Source: CAMYLY01 sp036397755
GTDB lineage: Bacteria > Gemmatimonadota > Gemmatimonadetes > Gemmatimonadales > GWC2-71-9
Assembly: GCA_036397755.1 (NCBI GenBank)
Contig: DASWII010000024.1
Coordinates: forward strand, 30,515-94,514
Direction: 5' to 3'
Length of the DNA stretch: 64,000 nt
In this document: positions 8,611-16,391 of the stretch, piece after piece
How positions within the stretch are numbered: position 1 is the first letter of the stretch
How the letters are laid out: each line of letters begins with the position of its first letter
The notes under the pieces: generated by a model
Databases searched by the model: none
Seen by the model: the letters and a program-made list of their open reading frames with translations, nothing else
Told to the model about the DNA's origin: nothing
Position numbers and translations under genes: made by a program

Positions 8611-9701
8611 GGCCCTGCCTCCGGCACAGCCGGGGTCTCGGTCTGCTGGTCCTCGAACCAGTGTCGAGTCGCGACGCACACCCGGCACACCGAAAGCATC
8701 ACCGGTACCTCTACCAGGACCCCGACCACCGTCGCGAGCGCAGCGCCCGAGTCAGCCCCATAGAGGGCGATCGCCGTAGCGACCGCCAGCTCGAAAAAGT
8801 TCGACGCCCCGATGAGGGCTCCGGGTGCCGCGATCCGGTACGGAACGCGAAACAGCCGCATGAGTCCATAGGTGAGCGACGAGTTGAAGTAGACCTGAAG
8901 CAGGATGGGAATCGCAATCAACACGACATGAAACCAACGCGTCGTGATGTTCTCGGCCTGAAACGCAAAGATACACATGAGCGTGGTCAGAAGCGCCAGC
9001 ACCGTAATCGGAGCGAAGAGCGGCAGGTAACGCCCGTTGAACCACGCGAGACCCCGCCGAGCGATCAACACTCGACGGCTGATCGATCCGGCCACGAGGG
9101 GTACCACCACGAAAATGACGACCGAGTAGACAAGGACCTCAAACGGGACCTCGAGGCCCGACGCGCCTGTCACGAGGAGCGTCACGATCGGGACGAACGC
9201 GACCAACATGATGAGATCGTTTACCGAGACCTGCACCAACGTGTACGCGGGGTCGCCGTCGGACAAATACGACCACACGAAGACCATGGCGGTGCACGGC
9301 GCCGCCGCCAGGATGATCACCCCGGCGATGTATTGGCTCGCGAGGTCCTCTCCGATGAGCGGGAGGAAGAGGTGTCTGAAAAACAGCCAGCCGAAGAACG
9401 CCATCGAGAAAGGCTTGACGAGCCAATTCACGAACACCGTCACGAACAGACCCGTAGGCCGCTTGCCGACGTCCTTGATCGAGGTGAAATCGATCTTCAG
9501 CATCATGGGGTAGATCATGAGCCAGATCAGGACGGCGATCGGGATGTTGATGTGACTGCCGTCACCGAACTCGAGATCACGCAGACTGCCGACCACTCCG
9601 GGAACGAGCTTGCCGATCGCGACGCCGAGCACCATGCAGAGCGCCACCCAAACGGTGAGGTAACGTTCGAACACGTTCATCTGCCTCGCGGTATCACCCA
9701 T
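8595..9701 (-). CDS. acr3: Arsenite efflux permease of the ACR3 family
   Basis: This 368-residue integral membrane protein has about ten hydrophobic segments. It carries ACR3 hallmarks: WVALCMVLGVAIGK in the first helix, IWLMIYPMMLKIDF, NWLVKPFSMAFFGW, and AAPCTAMVFVWS with the conserved Cys needed for As(III) transport. It exports arsenite across the inner membrane, driven by the proton gradient. The ATG at 9701 overlaps the arsR stop by eight bases; the open frame extends 35 codons further up, but only as antisense to arsR. No arsenate reductase gene (arsC) is visible nearby, so the operon as seen handles arsenite. Confidence 0.93.
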   Translation of the reverse strand: MGDTARQMNVFERYLTVWVALCMVLGVAIGKLVPGVVGSLRDLEFGDGSHINIPIAVLIWLMIYPMMLKIDFTSIKDVGKRPTGLFVTVFVNWLVKPFSMAFFGWLFFRHLFLPLIGEDLASQYIAGVIILAAAPCTAMVFVWSYLSDGDPAYTLVQVSVNDLIMLVAFVPIVTLLVTGASGLEVPFEVLVYSVVIFVVVPLVAGSISRRVLIARRGLAWFNGRYLPLFAPITVLALLTTLMCIFAFQAENITTRWFHVVLIAIPILLQVYFNSSLTYGLMRLFRVPYRIAAPGALIGASNFFELAVATAIALYGADSGAALATVVGVLVEVPVMLSVCRVCVATRHWFEDQQTETPAVPEAGPCATS

Positions 9702-10113
9702 GGTCCGGCGTCCCCGCGGCGACCGTGGTTCTGAAGATTGACAGCACCTCGAGATCCAGATCGACGCTGCAGAGTCGCTCCACGGGAACCGCCCGAAGCT
9801 GTCCAACGATGCGCCGGTCGCTGGCGATCTGGTCGTCGTCCCGCAGGCGATCCCACACAGGGGCTAGCATGGCGCGCTCCGGATCGGTGGTCGCAAGCGC
9901 ATAGTGGACCCACCGGCCGTCTCTACGTTCCGTGATCAGCGCTGCCCGCCGAAGCTCGGCCAGATGAGCGGAGACCGTTGAAGGAGCCAAGTCGAGCACG
10001 GCGGTGATTTGACAGGCGCAGAGTTCGCCGTCACGCAGCATCGAGGCGATGCGGAGTCGCGCCGGGTGTCCTAACGCTTTCAGAACGCGTGATGTCGAGG
10101 CGAGGTCCATCAT
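9694..10113 (-). CDS. arsR: ArsR/SmtB family arsenic-responsive repressor
   Basis: This 139-residue winged-helix protein heads the arsR-acr3-phosphoesterase operon. Its helix-turn-helix is LAPSTVSAHLAELRRAALI, followed by the wing RDGRWVHYAL. The ELCACQ motif places Cys at residues 32 and 34, the same positions as the inducer-binding Cys of classical ArsR (ELCVCDL). As(III) or Sb(III) binding should release the operator. The C-terminal 40 residues are longer than in minimal ArsR proteins and have no assigned role. It is transcribed divergently from merR across a 124-base gap. An 8-bp palindrome TTCGCGAA at 10122-10129, just upstream of the start, is a possible half-operator. Confidence 0.9.
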   Translation of the reverse strand: MMDLASTSRVLKALGHPARLRIASMLRDGELCACQITAVLDLAPSTVSAHLAELRRAALITERRDGRWVHYALATTDPERAMLAPVWDRLRDDDQIASDRRIVGQLRAVPVERLCSVDLDLEVLSIFRTTVAAGTPDHG

Positions 10114-10182
10114 TTCGTCACTTCGCGAATTACAGCACTGAATGTAACCGAAGTCGGAACCATGTGAATATCCGTGCGGGCC

Positions 10183-10214
10183 TTGACTCTATACCATGGT
10201 ATAAGGTTTACACT
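10183..10214 (+). promoter_or_regulatory. MerR-type promoter and operator of merR-merA
   Basis: A TTGACT -35 box (10183-10188) and a TACACT -10 box (10209-10214) are 20 bases apart, longer than the usual 17. The spacer holds a perfect 14-base palindrome TATACCATGGTATA at 10190-10203. An overlong spacer centred on a dyad is the defining arrangement for MerR-family activators, which twist the DNA to realign the boxes. It lies 24 bases before the merR start, so merR and probably merA are under MerR control. Confidence 0.75.
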
Positions 10215-10237
10215 AGTGATTGTTGGAGGGCACACGC

Positions 10238-10639
10238 ATGACGATGACCATTGGGCAGGTAGCGTCCGGGGCCGGGGTCAACATCCAAACCGTCCGGTAT
10301 TACGAGCGCCGCGGTCTGCTCCCCAAGGCGCCGCGCACCCCGTCGGGATATCGCCAGTACGATCCCGAGGCCGTCGCGCGACTCCGATTCATCAAACGGG
10401 CGCAGGAACTCGGGTTCTCGCTGGAAGAGGTCGCCGAGCTCCTCGAACTGCGGGTTGAGCACGGTGCTGCCTGCCAGGCGGTTGAGTCCAAGGCCAAGGA
10501 GAAGATTGCGATGGTCGAGAGCAAGATCGGCGAGTTAGAAAGAATGAAGGCGGTCCTGGTCGAGCTTGCGCGGGCGTGTGACGTCCGCGAACCGACGAGC
10601 GACTGCCCGATTCTCGCAACCCTCAGCGAGGACGCGTGA
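10238..10639 (+). CDS. merR: Mercuric-ion-responsive regulator MerR
   Basis: This 133-residue MerR-family protein has an N-terminal winged helix (TIGQVASGAGVNIQTVRYYE, then RGLL) and a C-terminal dimerisation helix. Cys79, Cys114 and Cys123 reproduce the 35- and 9-residue spacings of the Cys82/117/126 triad that binds Hg(II) in Tn21/Tn501 MerR. The specificity call therefore rests on visible residues, not on neighbourhood alone. The ATG at 10238 has GGAGGG seven bases upstream; an in-frame TTG at 10220 is rejected. It sits downstream of its own overlong-spacer promoter and upstream of merA in the same direction, unlike the divergent Tn21 arrangement. Confidence 0.92.
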   Translation: MTMTIGQVASGAGVNIQTVRYYERRGLLPKAPRTPSGYRQYDPEAVARLRFIKRAQELGFSLEEVAELLELRVEHGAACQAVESKAKEKIAMVESKIGELERMKAVLVELARACDVREPTSDCPILATLSEDA

Positions 10640-10813
10640 TCAAGGCGACGGTGACGGCGGTCGGCGCGGCGGCAGCCGGCGGCGTTCATTGCGGAGCTGA
10701 CCCGGCTCACCGGGTTCACCGCTGTCGTGGGTACCACGCACGACGGCAGAATCGCCCCGCCGGTAGCTGACAGCACGCCTCAGGGCAGAGACACCATCAC
10801 AGTTCGAGATTGA
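10636..10813 (+). pseudogene. Possible frameshifted small ORF between merR and merA
   Basis: A GTG at 10636 overlaps the merR stop (GTGA) and opens a frame reading VIKATVTAVGAAAAG before the sequence loses coding character. From about 10682 a second frame looks coding (FIAELTRLTGFTAVVG, then THDGRIAPPVADS) and stops at 10813, 12 bases before merA. One frameshift would join them into a protein of roughly 57 residues. This is the slot where mercury transport genes (merT, merP, merF) usually sit, but I do not recognise the sequence as any of these. It could also be meaningless spacer. Confidence 0.3.
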
Positions 10814-10824
10814 GGAGAAGCAAC

Positions 10825-12483
10825 GTGTCAGAGCGGATCGAGTTGGAAGTACGAGGTATGACGTGCGACGGGTGCGCACGCCACGTAACGGCGGCGTTGC
10901 ATGAGATTCCCGGGGTGATTCACGCCGAGGTGCTTGGGTGGGAAAGCCACCACGCGGTCGTTGACGCGGAGCCAGGGATCGGAGCTACACGGCTCCAAGC
11001 GGCCGTGGCCGCAGCCGGCTACGAAGCCAGAGTCACGGCACGTCACGCGAGCTCCACCGTTGCCCGCGCACCAGCGGACAGCGCCGCTGACTTCGATCTG
11101 CTGGTGATCGGGGCCGGCTCCGCGGGATTCGCTGCGGCGATCAAGGGAGTGGACCTGGGGTTCCGGGTCGCCCTGACCGGCGACGGTCCGCTGGGAGGAA
11201 CCTGCGTGAACGTCGGGTGCGTCCCCAGCAAGACGCTCATCCGCGCCGCCCACGTGTGGTATCGCGCAGGACGTCACCCCTTCAAGGGGGTTGGGACCTC
11301 CCAGGTGGCATTGGATTGGAACGCGGTGAGGGACGAGAAGAACGCCCTGGTAGATTCGATGCGACAAGAAAAGTATGCGGACGTGCTCGCCGCCTATCCC
11401 GCGATCACGTTTTTCTCCGGGCGCGCGCGCTTCCAGCGTGACGGAACCGTACGGATTGGCGATCGAGCCTTCCGCGCCGAGAAATACCTCGTGGCGACGG
11501 GCGCGGTGCCGCGCATGGTTCCGATCCCTGGCGCCGCTGAGGCCGGGGTGCTCACAAGCACCACCGTGATGGATCTGCCCGCGCTTCCAGAATCGCTGAT
11601 CGTACTTGGCGGCCGGGCGGTAGCGCTCGAGCTGGGCCAGGCCATGGCACGATTCGGAGTCCGGGTGACGATTCTCCAGCGGAGCAGCAGCATCATTCCG
11701 GAGCACGACCCCGAAGTGGGCCGGGCGCTGACGGAGGCGCTGGTCAATGAAGGCATCGAGATCGTAACCGATGTACACACAGAACGCATCGATCGCGACG
11801 ACGACCAGCGCTTCGTGCGCGCGTCGGTCAACGGACAGGAGAAGGTCTTCCGAGCGGAGCAGATTCTGATGGCATTGGGCCGAGAGCCGCAGACCGCCGG
11901 ATTAGGTCTGGAAGACGTCGGAGTCGAGCTGGATGAGCGAGGTGCCGTGCTCGTCGATGCGGGCCTGCGAACGTCGAACCCCCACGTGTACGCCGCTGGT
12001 GATGTCACCAACAACCCCGAGTTCGTCTACGTTGCCGCCGCTGGCGCTGCGGTGGCCGCCGAGAACGCATTGACGGGTGCCGATCGACGTCTGGACCTGT
12101 CAGCAATGCCGGGTGTCATCTTCACCGATCCTCAAGTGGCGACGGTCGGCCTAACCGAGGCCGCCGCGGTGCAGGCGGGCCTCGACGTCCGGACCTCCAC
12201 CCTGCCCCTCACGCACGTGGCCCGCGCTCTCGCCGCGCGGGACACCCGTGGCCTGATCAAGCTCGTGGCCGATCGCGCGACGGGGCGGATTGTGGGCGCG
12301 CATGCCGTGGCCGCGGAAGCCGGGGAGCTCATTCAGACAGCGGTGCTGGCGGTCAAGCATGGTCTCACCATCAACGATCTCGCGGGGACGCTTTTCCCAT
12401 ACCTCACCATGGTTGAAGGTCTCAAGCTGGCGGCGCAGACGTTCGATAAGGACGTGTCGAAGCTGAGTTGCTGCGCGGCCTGA
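10825..12483 (+). CDS. merA: Mercuric reductase MerA with N-terminal HMA domain
   Basis: This 552-residue flavoprotein reduces Hg(II) to volatile Hg(0) with NADPH. It starts with one heavy-metal-associated domain (GMTCDGCARHV; Cys14 and Cys17). The pyridine nucleotide-disulfide oxidoreductase core follows, with FAD-binding GAGSAGFAAA, the redox-active GGTCVNVGCVPSK (Cys127, Cys132), the NAD(P) site LGGRAVALELGQ and the AAGDV FAD motif. The C-terminus ends LSCCAA, giving the vicinal Cys pair that hands Hg(II) to the partner active site and separates MerA from lipoamide dehydrogenases. The GTG at 10825 has a GAGGAGAAG ribosome-binding site. No merT/P/C/F transporter and no merB accompany it in the window. 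Confidence 0.95.
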   Translation: MSERIELEVRGMTCDGCARHVTAALHEIPGVIHAEVLGWESHHAVVDAEPGIGATRLQAAVAAAGYEARVTARHASSTVARAPADSAADFDLLVIGAGSAGFAAAIKGVDLGFRVALTGDGPLGGTCVNVGCVPSKTLIRAAHVWYRAGRHPFKGVGTSQVALDWNAVRDEKNALVDSMRQEKYADVLAAYPAITFFSGRARFQRDGTVRIGDRAFRAEKYLVATGAVPRMVPIPGAAEAGVLTSTTVMDLPALPESLIVLGGRAVALELGQAMARFGVRVTILQRSSSIIPEHDPEVGRALTEALVNEGIEIVTDVHTERIDRDDDQRFVRASVNGQEKVFRAEQILMALGREPQTAGLGLEDVGVELDERGAVLVDAGLRTSNPHVYAAGDVTNNPEFVYVAAAGAAVAAENALTGADRRLDLSAMPGVIFTDPQVATVGLTEAAAVQAGLDVRTSTLPLTHVARALAARDTRGLIKLVADRATGRIVGAHAVAAEAGELIQTAVLAVKHGLTINDLAGTLFPYLTMVEGLKLAAQTFDKDVSKLSCCAA

Positions 12484-12623
12484 TCTCTCCCTGCGTGCCG
12501 AGAGCGTGCGACCAGCATCACCAAGCTTGGCTCAGGCATGTGGGGGCAATGATCGGCCGACGGGCTCCTCCCCGGAGGCCGGCCCGCTACATTACCCTCT
12601 GCCCCGACCTCCAGGTGCATCGA

Positions 12624-13073
12624 ATGGCAATGGCCCTCCGCATCCCGATCATGATCGCCGTCCTCGCGGCACTCCCGAACCTCACCCGCGCGCAGGCGCC
12701 AAGCCCCGCTTTGGCCGCGGTCGCAGCGTTTCACTCGGCCATGGAGGCCGGAGACAGTGCCACCGTACTCTCACTTCTCCATCCGGACGTCGTCGTGTTC
12801 GAGTCCGGACGCATGGAAGCCGGGCGCGATGAGTACCGATCCCATCATCTTGGCGCGGATATGGAAGCCGCCCAGGGCCTCACGCGCGACGTGACGTTCG
12901 AGGAGTCGGGCGGATCCGGAGATGTAGCGTGGGTGATCGCGCGGACGCGCACCACCGGGGCGTTTCGCGGTCGCGAGATCGACAGTGAGGGAGACGAGAC
13001 GATGGTGCTTCGCCATACCGAGGCGGGGTGGCGCATCGTTCACATTCACTGGTCGCAGCGCCCGCGCCGCTGA
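12624..13073 (+). CDS. Secreted NTF2-like (SnoaL/DUF4440) protein
   Basis: This 149-residue protein has a signal peptide (MAMALRIPIMIAVLAALPNLTRAQ) and then one NTF2-like alpha-beta-barrel domain. Typical elements are the AAVAAFHSAMEAGDSATVLSL helix, the HPDVVVFESG strand, and a C-terminal TMVLRHTEAGWRIVHIHWS strand pair that closes the cavity. Such DUF4440/SnoaL-like proteins act as small enzymes or ligand-binding modules, and the function here cannot be told. It follows merA in the same direction after 140 bases, so it might belong to the same transcript, but nothing in it suggests a mercury role. The start was chosen at the first Met before the hydrophobic core; Met3 is equally possible. 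Confidence 0.75.
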   Translation: MAMALRIPIMIAVLAALPNLTRAQAPSPALAAVAAFHSAMEAGDSATVLSLLHPDVVVFESGRMEAGRDEYRSHHLGADMEAAQGLTRDVTFEESGGSGDVAWVIARTRTTGAFRGREIDSEGDETMVLRHTEAGWRIVHIHWSQRPRR

Positions 13074-13151
13074 CGAGCCGCGGCGACTGCTTCAGGCGCA
13101 CAGCGGCGCGAATCTCGACGATGTCCGGCATACCGATACCCCCTTTCGGCC

Positions 13152-16100
13152 TCAGCCGCCTGGCTCCAACGCCGCGCGGTCCAGCAACGCTCCGCCAACT
13201 GCCGCCTCGGGTCGGTGCCGAACTTGCCAGCTGCGCCAAAGCAGATAGATGGCCGGGATCACCACCAGGGTGAGCACCGTGGACGTCACCATCCCGCCCA
13301 CCATGGGCGCCGCGATGCGCTTCATCACGTCCGCACCGGTGCCCTGACTCCACAGAATCGGGGCCAGACCTGCCGTGATGGCGATGACGGTCATCATTTT
13401 GGGACGTAGTCGCTCCACCGCGCCCTCTCGCACCGCCTCGGCCACGTCCGTGCGCGAGCGCATCCGCCCCTCGCGGTCCCGATGGTGGAACGCCTCATCC
13501 AGATAGATCAGCATCACCACGCCGGTCTCGGCGGCCACGCCAGCCAGCGCGATGAAGCCCACCCACACCGCGACACTGGTGTTGTACCCCGCCAGCCAGA
13601 TGTACCAAATGCCTCCCACCAGCGCGAACGGAACCGAGAGCATGACGATGACCGACTCGGTCACGCCCCGAAAATTGAGATACAGCAGCAGGAAGATGAT
13701 GCCGAGGGTCACCGGCACCACTAGGCGCAGCTTCTGGGCCACGCGCTGCATGAACTCGTATTGCCCGCTCCAGGTGAGCGTGTAGCCTGTCGGGAGCTGG
13801 AGCTGCTGCGCCACCGTGCGTTGGGCATCCCGCACGTAGCTGCCCACGTCGCGCCCTTCGATGTCCACGAAGATGGTGGTGACGGGAAACGCATCTTCCG
13901 TCTTCACCGCCATCGGTCCCTGCACCACCTGAATGGTGGCAACCTGGCCGAGGGGAATCTGGGTGATCCTCCGCGGGAGGCCGCCGGCGTTGCCGCCGTT
14001 TCCCACATCACTCATGCCGCCGCCGGTAGCCATGCCACCCATGCCGGCCACCGCCGGGATGACCACTTCGCGGAGCTTCTGCAGGTTGTCGCGCAGCTCT
14101 CTGGGATATCGCACGTTCACCGCGTAGCGCTCCCGGCCCTCGACCGTGGTGGCCGCATCCATGCCGCCGACCGTGGCCATGATGGCGTTGTGGATGTCGC
14201 CCACGTTGAGCCCGTAGCGGGCGGCTTCGGCACGGTCGATTTCGATGTCCACGTAGTAGCCGGAGACGCCCCGCTCGGCGAAGGCGCTGCGGGTGCCGGG
14301 GACCTGCTGGACAATGCGTTCGGCCCGCTCGCCCAGGGCCTGGAGCGTGTCGAGGTTCGGGCCGAAAATCTTGATCCCCACCGCCGTCCGGACCCCGGTC
14401 GCGAGCATGTCGATCCGGCCCTTGATAGGCATGGTCCAGGCGTTGGTGACGCCGGGCAGCTTGACCGCCCCGTCCATCTCGGCAATGAGCCGCTCGTAGG
14501 TCATGCCGCGGCGCCACTCCCTCTCGGGCTTCAGCGTGATGGTGGTCTCGTACATGTCCAGGGGCGCCGGATCGGTCGCCGTGTTCGCCCGACCTGCTTT
14601 GCCGAGCACGGTCTCGACCTCGGGGAACGAGGCCAGGACGCTGTCCTGGTAGCGCATGATTTCGCGCGACTGGGCGATGGAGACGCCCGGCACCGTGGTC
14701 GGCATGAAGAGCACGGAGCCCTCGTGCAGCTGTGGCATGAACTCGCTCCCCAGCCGGCTCCAGGGAAGCACGGTAACGAGCAGCGCCACGGCGGCGCCGG
14801 CGATCACGATCCACGGCCGCCGAATAGCGAACTCGATCACGGGCCGGTACGCCCAGCGCAGCGCCCGGTTGACCGGGTTCTGCGCCTCGGGCCGGATCTT
14901 GCCGCGAATCAGATACCCCATCAGGACCGGGACCAGCGTGATGGAGAGCAGTGCCGCACCGGCCATCGCGAAGGTCTTGGTGAACGCCAGCGGCTTGAAC
15001 AGCCGGCCCTCTTGCTGCTCCAGCGCGAACACCGGCAGGAAGCTGAAGGTGATGATCAGGAGCGAGAAGAACAGCGGCGGGCCCACCTGCTTGGCACTCG
15101 CCAGCACAATCTCCCAGCGCGAGGCTGTGCCGTCGGCCCGCTCGAGGTGCTTGTGCATGTTCTCGATCATCACGATGGCGGCGTCCACCATGGCGCCGAT
15201 GGCGATGGCGATCCCGCCCAGGCTCATGATGTTGGCGTTGACCCCGATCCAGCGCATCACGATGAACGAAATCAAGATGCCCAGGGGCAGCGTGATGATG
15301 GCCACCAGGGCGGATCGGGCATGGAGCAGGAACAGGATCGCGACGCCGGCCACGATGAGCGACTCCTCGATCAACTTCTCCTTGAGGTTGTCGATGGCGC
15401 GGTGGATCAGATCGCTTCGGTCGTAGGCCGTGCGGATGCGCACGCCCGGCGGAAGGCCGGCCTTGATCTCCTCGAGGCGGGCCTTGACCGCTTCGATGGT
15501 CTTGAGCGCGTCGGTCCCGAACCGCATGACCACGATGCCGGCCACGACCTCGCCTTTGCCATTCAAGTCGGCGGCACCGCGCCGCGGGGCGGGCCCGATT
15601 TGCACCGTGGCGATGTCGCGCACCCGGATCGGCGTCCCGTTGGGCGTGATCCCCACCGCTACGTTCTCGATGTCCCGCACCCCCTCCAGGTAGCCCAGGC
15701 CGCGGATCATGTACTCGCGGCCGCCCATCTCCAGCACCCGCGCGCCGATGTCCGCATTGTGGGACCCGATCGCCTGCGCCACCCGGGTCACCGGGATATT
15801 GAAGGCCCGCAGCCGCTCCGGGTTGACCTCAACCTGGTACTGCTTCACGAACCCGCCGAGGCTGGCCACTTCCGAAACGCCGGGAACGGCCGTCAGCTGG
15901 TAGCGGATGTACCAGTCCTGCAGCGTTCGGAGCTGCGCCAGGTCCAGGCTGTCGGATTCGAGTGTGTACTCGAACACCCAGCCCACGCCCGTGGCGTCCG
16001 GCCCCAGCGTGGGCTCCACGCCGCCGGGCAGGCGCTGGCGGATGCCGTTCAGGTACTCCAACACGCGGGACCGCGCCCAGTAGATGTCGGTGCCGTCCTC

Positions 16101-16391
16101 GAAGATCACATAGACCAGACTTAGGCCGAAGAACGAAAAGGCGCGGACCACCCGCGTGCCCGGCACCTTGAGCATCTCGGACGCGATGGGGTAGGTAACC
16201 TGGTCTTCCACGATCTGCGGCGCCTGCTCGCTGAAGTCGGTCTGGATAATGACCTGCACGTCCGACAGATCGGGTATGGCATCGAGAGGCGTGGTCGCCA
16301 TCGCCCAGACGCCGCCGCCGATCAACCCAACCGTGGCCAGCAACACCAGCCCCCGGTTGCGCAGCGACCAGGCGATGATGCCGTTAATCAT
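13152..16391 (-). CDS. cusA: CusA/CzcA-type heavy-metal RND efflux pump, inner-membrane subunit
   Basis: This 1079-residue protein is full length for a heavy-metal-efflux RND transporter. It shows 12 hydrophobic segments in the 1+5+1+5 pattern, with two large periplasmic loops after TM1 and TM7. The opening MINGIIAWSLRNRGLVLL, DAIPDLSDVQVIIQTD, and the TM4 segment SLGGIAIAIGAMVDAAIVMIEN (proton-relay Asp, HME-RND signature) place it with CusA/CzcA, not drug pumps. A methionine/glycine-rich insert (GMGGMATGGGMSDVGN, near residue 790) may bind metal. It drives proton-coupled export of Cu(I)/Ag(I) or a divalent metal; which one is not certain. Its start overlaps the cusB stop by eight bases, and it is the last gene of cusCBA. 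Confidence 0.93.
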   Translation of the reverse strand: MINGIIAWSLRNRGLVLLATVGLIGGGVWAMATTPLDAIPDLSDVQVIIQTDFSEQAPQIVEDQVTYPIASEMLKVPGTRVVRAFSFFGLSLVYVIFEDGTDIYWARSRVLEYLNGIRQRLPGGVEPTLGPDATGVGWVFEYTLESDSLDLAQLRTLQDWYIRYQLTAVPGVSEVASLGGFVKQYQVEVNPERLRAFNIPVTRVAQAIGSHNADIGARVLEMGGREYMIRGLGYLEGVRDIENVAVGITPNGTPIRVRDIATVQIGPAPRRGAADLNGKGEVVAGIVVMRFGTDALKTIEAVKARLEEIKAGLPPGVRIRTAYDRSDLIHRAIDNLKEKLIEESLIVAGVAILFLLHARSALVAIITLPLGILISFIVMRWIGVNANIMSLGGIAIAIGAMVDAAIVMIENMHKHLERADGTASRWEIVLASAKQVGPPLFFSLLIITFSFLPVFALEQQEGRLFKPLAFTKTFAMAGAALLSITLVPVLMGYLIRGKIRPEAQNPVNRALRWAYRPVIEFAIRRPWIVIAGAAVALLVTVLPWSRLGSEFMPQLHEGSVLFMPTTVPGVSIAQSREIMRYQDSVLASFPEVETVLGKAGRANTATDPAPLDMYETTITLKPEREWRRGMTYERLIAEMDGAVKLPGVTNAWTMPIKGRIDMLATGVRTAVGIKIFGPNLDTLQALGERAERIVQQVPGTRSAFAERGVSGYYVDIEIDRAEAARYGLNVGDIHNAIMATVGGMDAATTVEGRERYAVNVRYPRELRDNLQKLREVVIPAVAGMGGMATGGGMSDVGNGGNAGGLPRRITQIPLGQVATIQVVQGPMAVKTEDAFPVTTIFVDIEGRDVGSYVRDAQRTVAQQLQLPTGYTLTWSGQYEFMQRVAQKLRLVVPVTLGIIFLLLYLNFRGVTESVIVMLSVPFALVGGIWYIWLAGYNTSVAVWVGFIALAGVAAETGVVMLIYLDEAFHHRDREGRMRSRTDVAEAVREGAVERLRPKMMTVIAITAGLAPILWSQGTGADVMKRIAAPMVGGMVTSTVLTLVVIPAIYLLWRSWQVRHRPEAAVGGALLDRAALEPGG

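Noticed and set aside
13761..16124. 787-codon open frame on the + strand
   Set aside because: Fully antisense to cusA, which has intact RND motifs over its whole length. The His/Asp/Arg-rich composition is typical of a GC-rich shadow.
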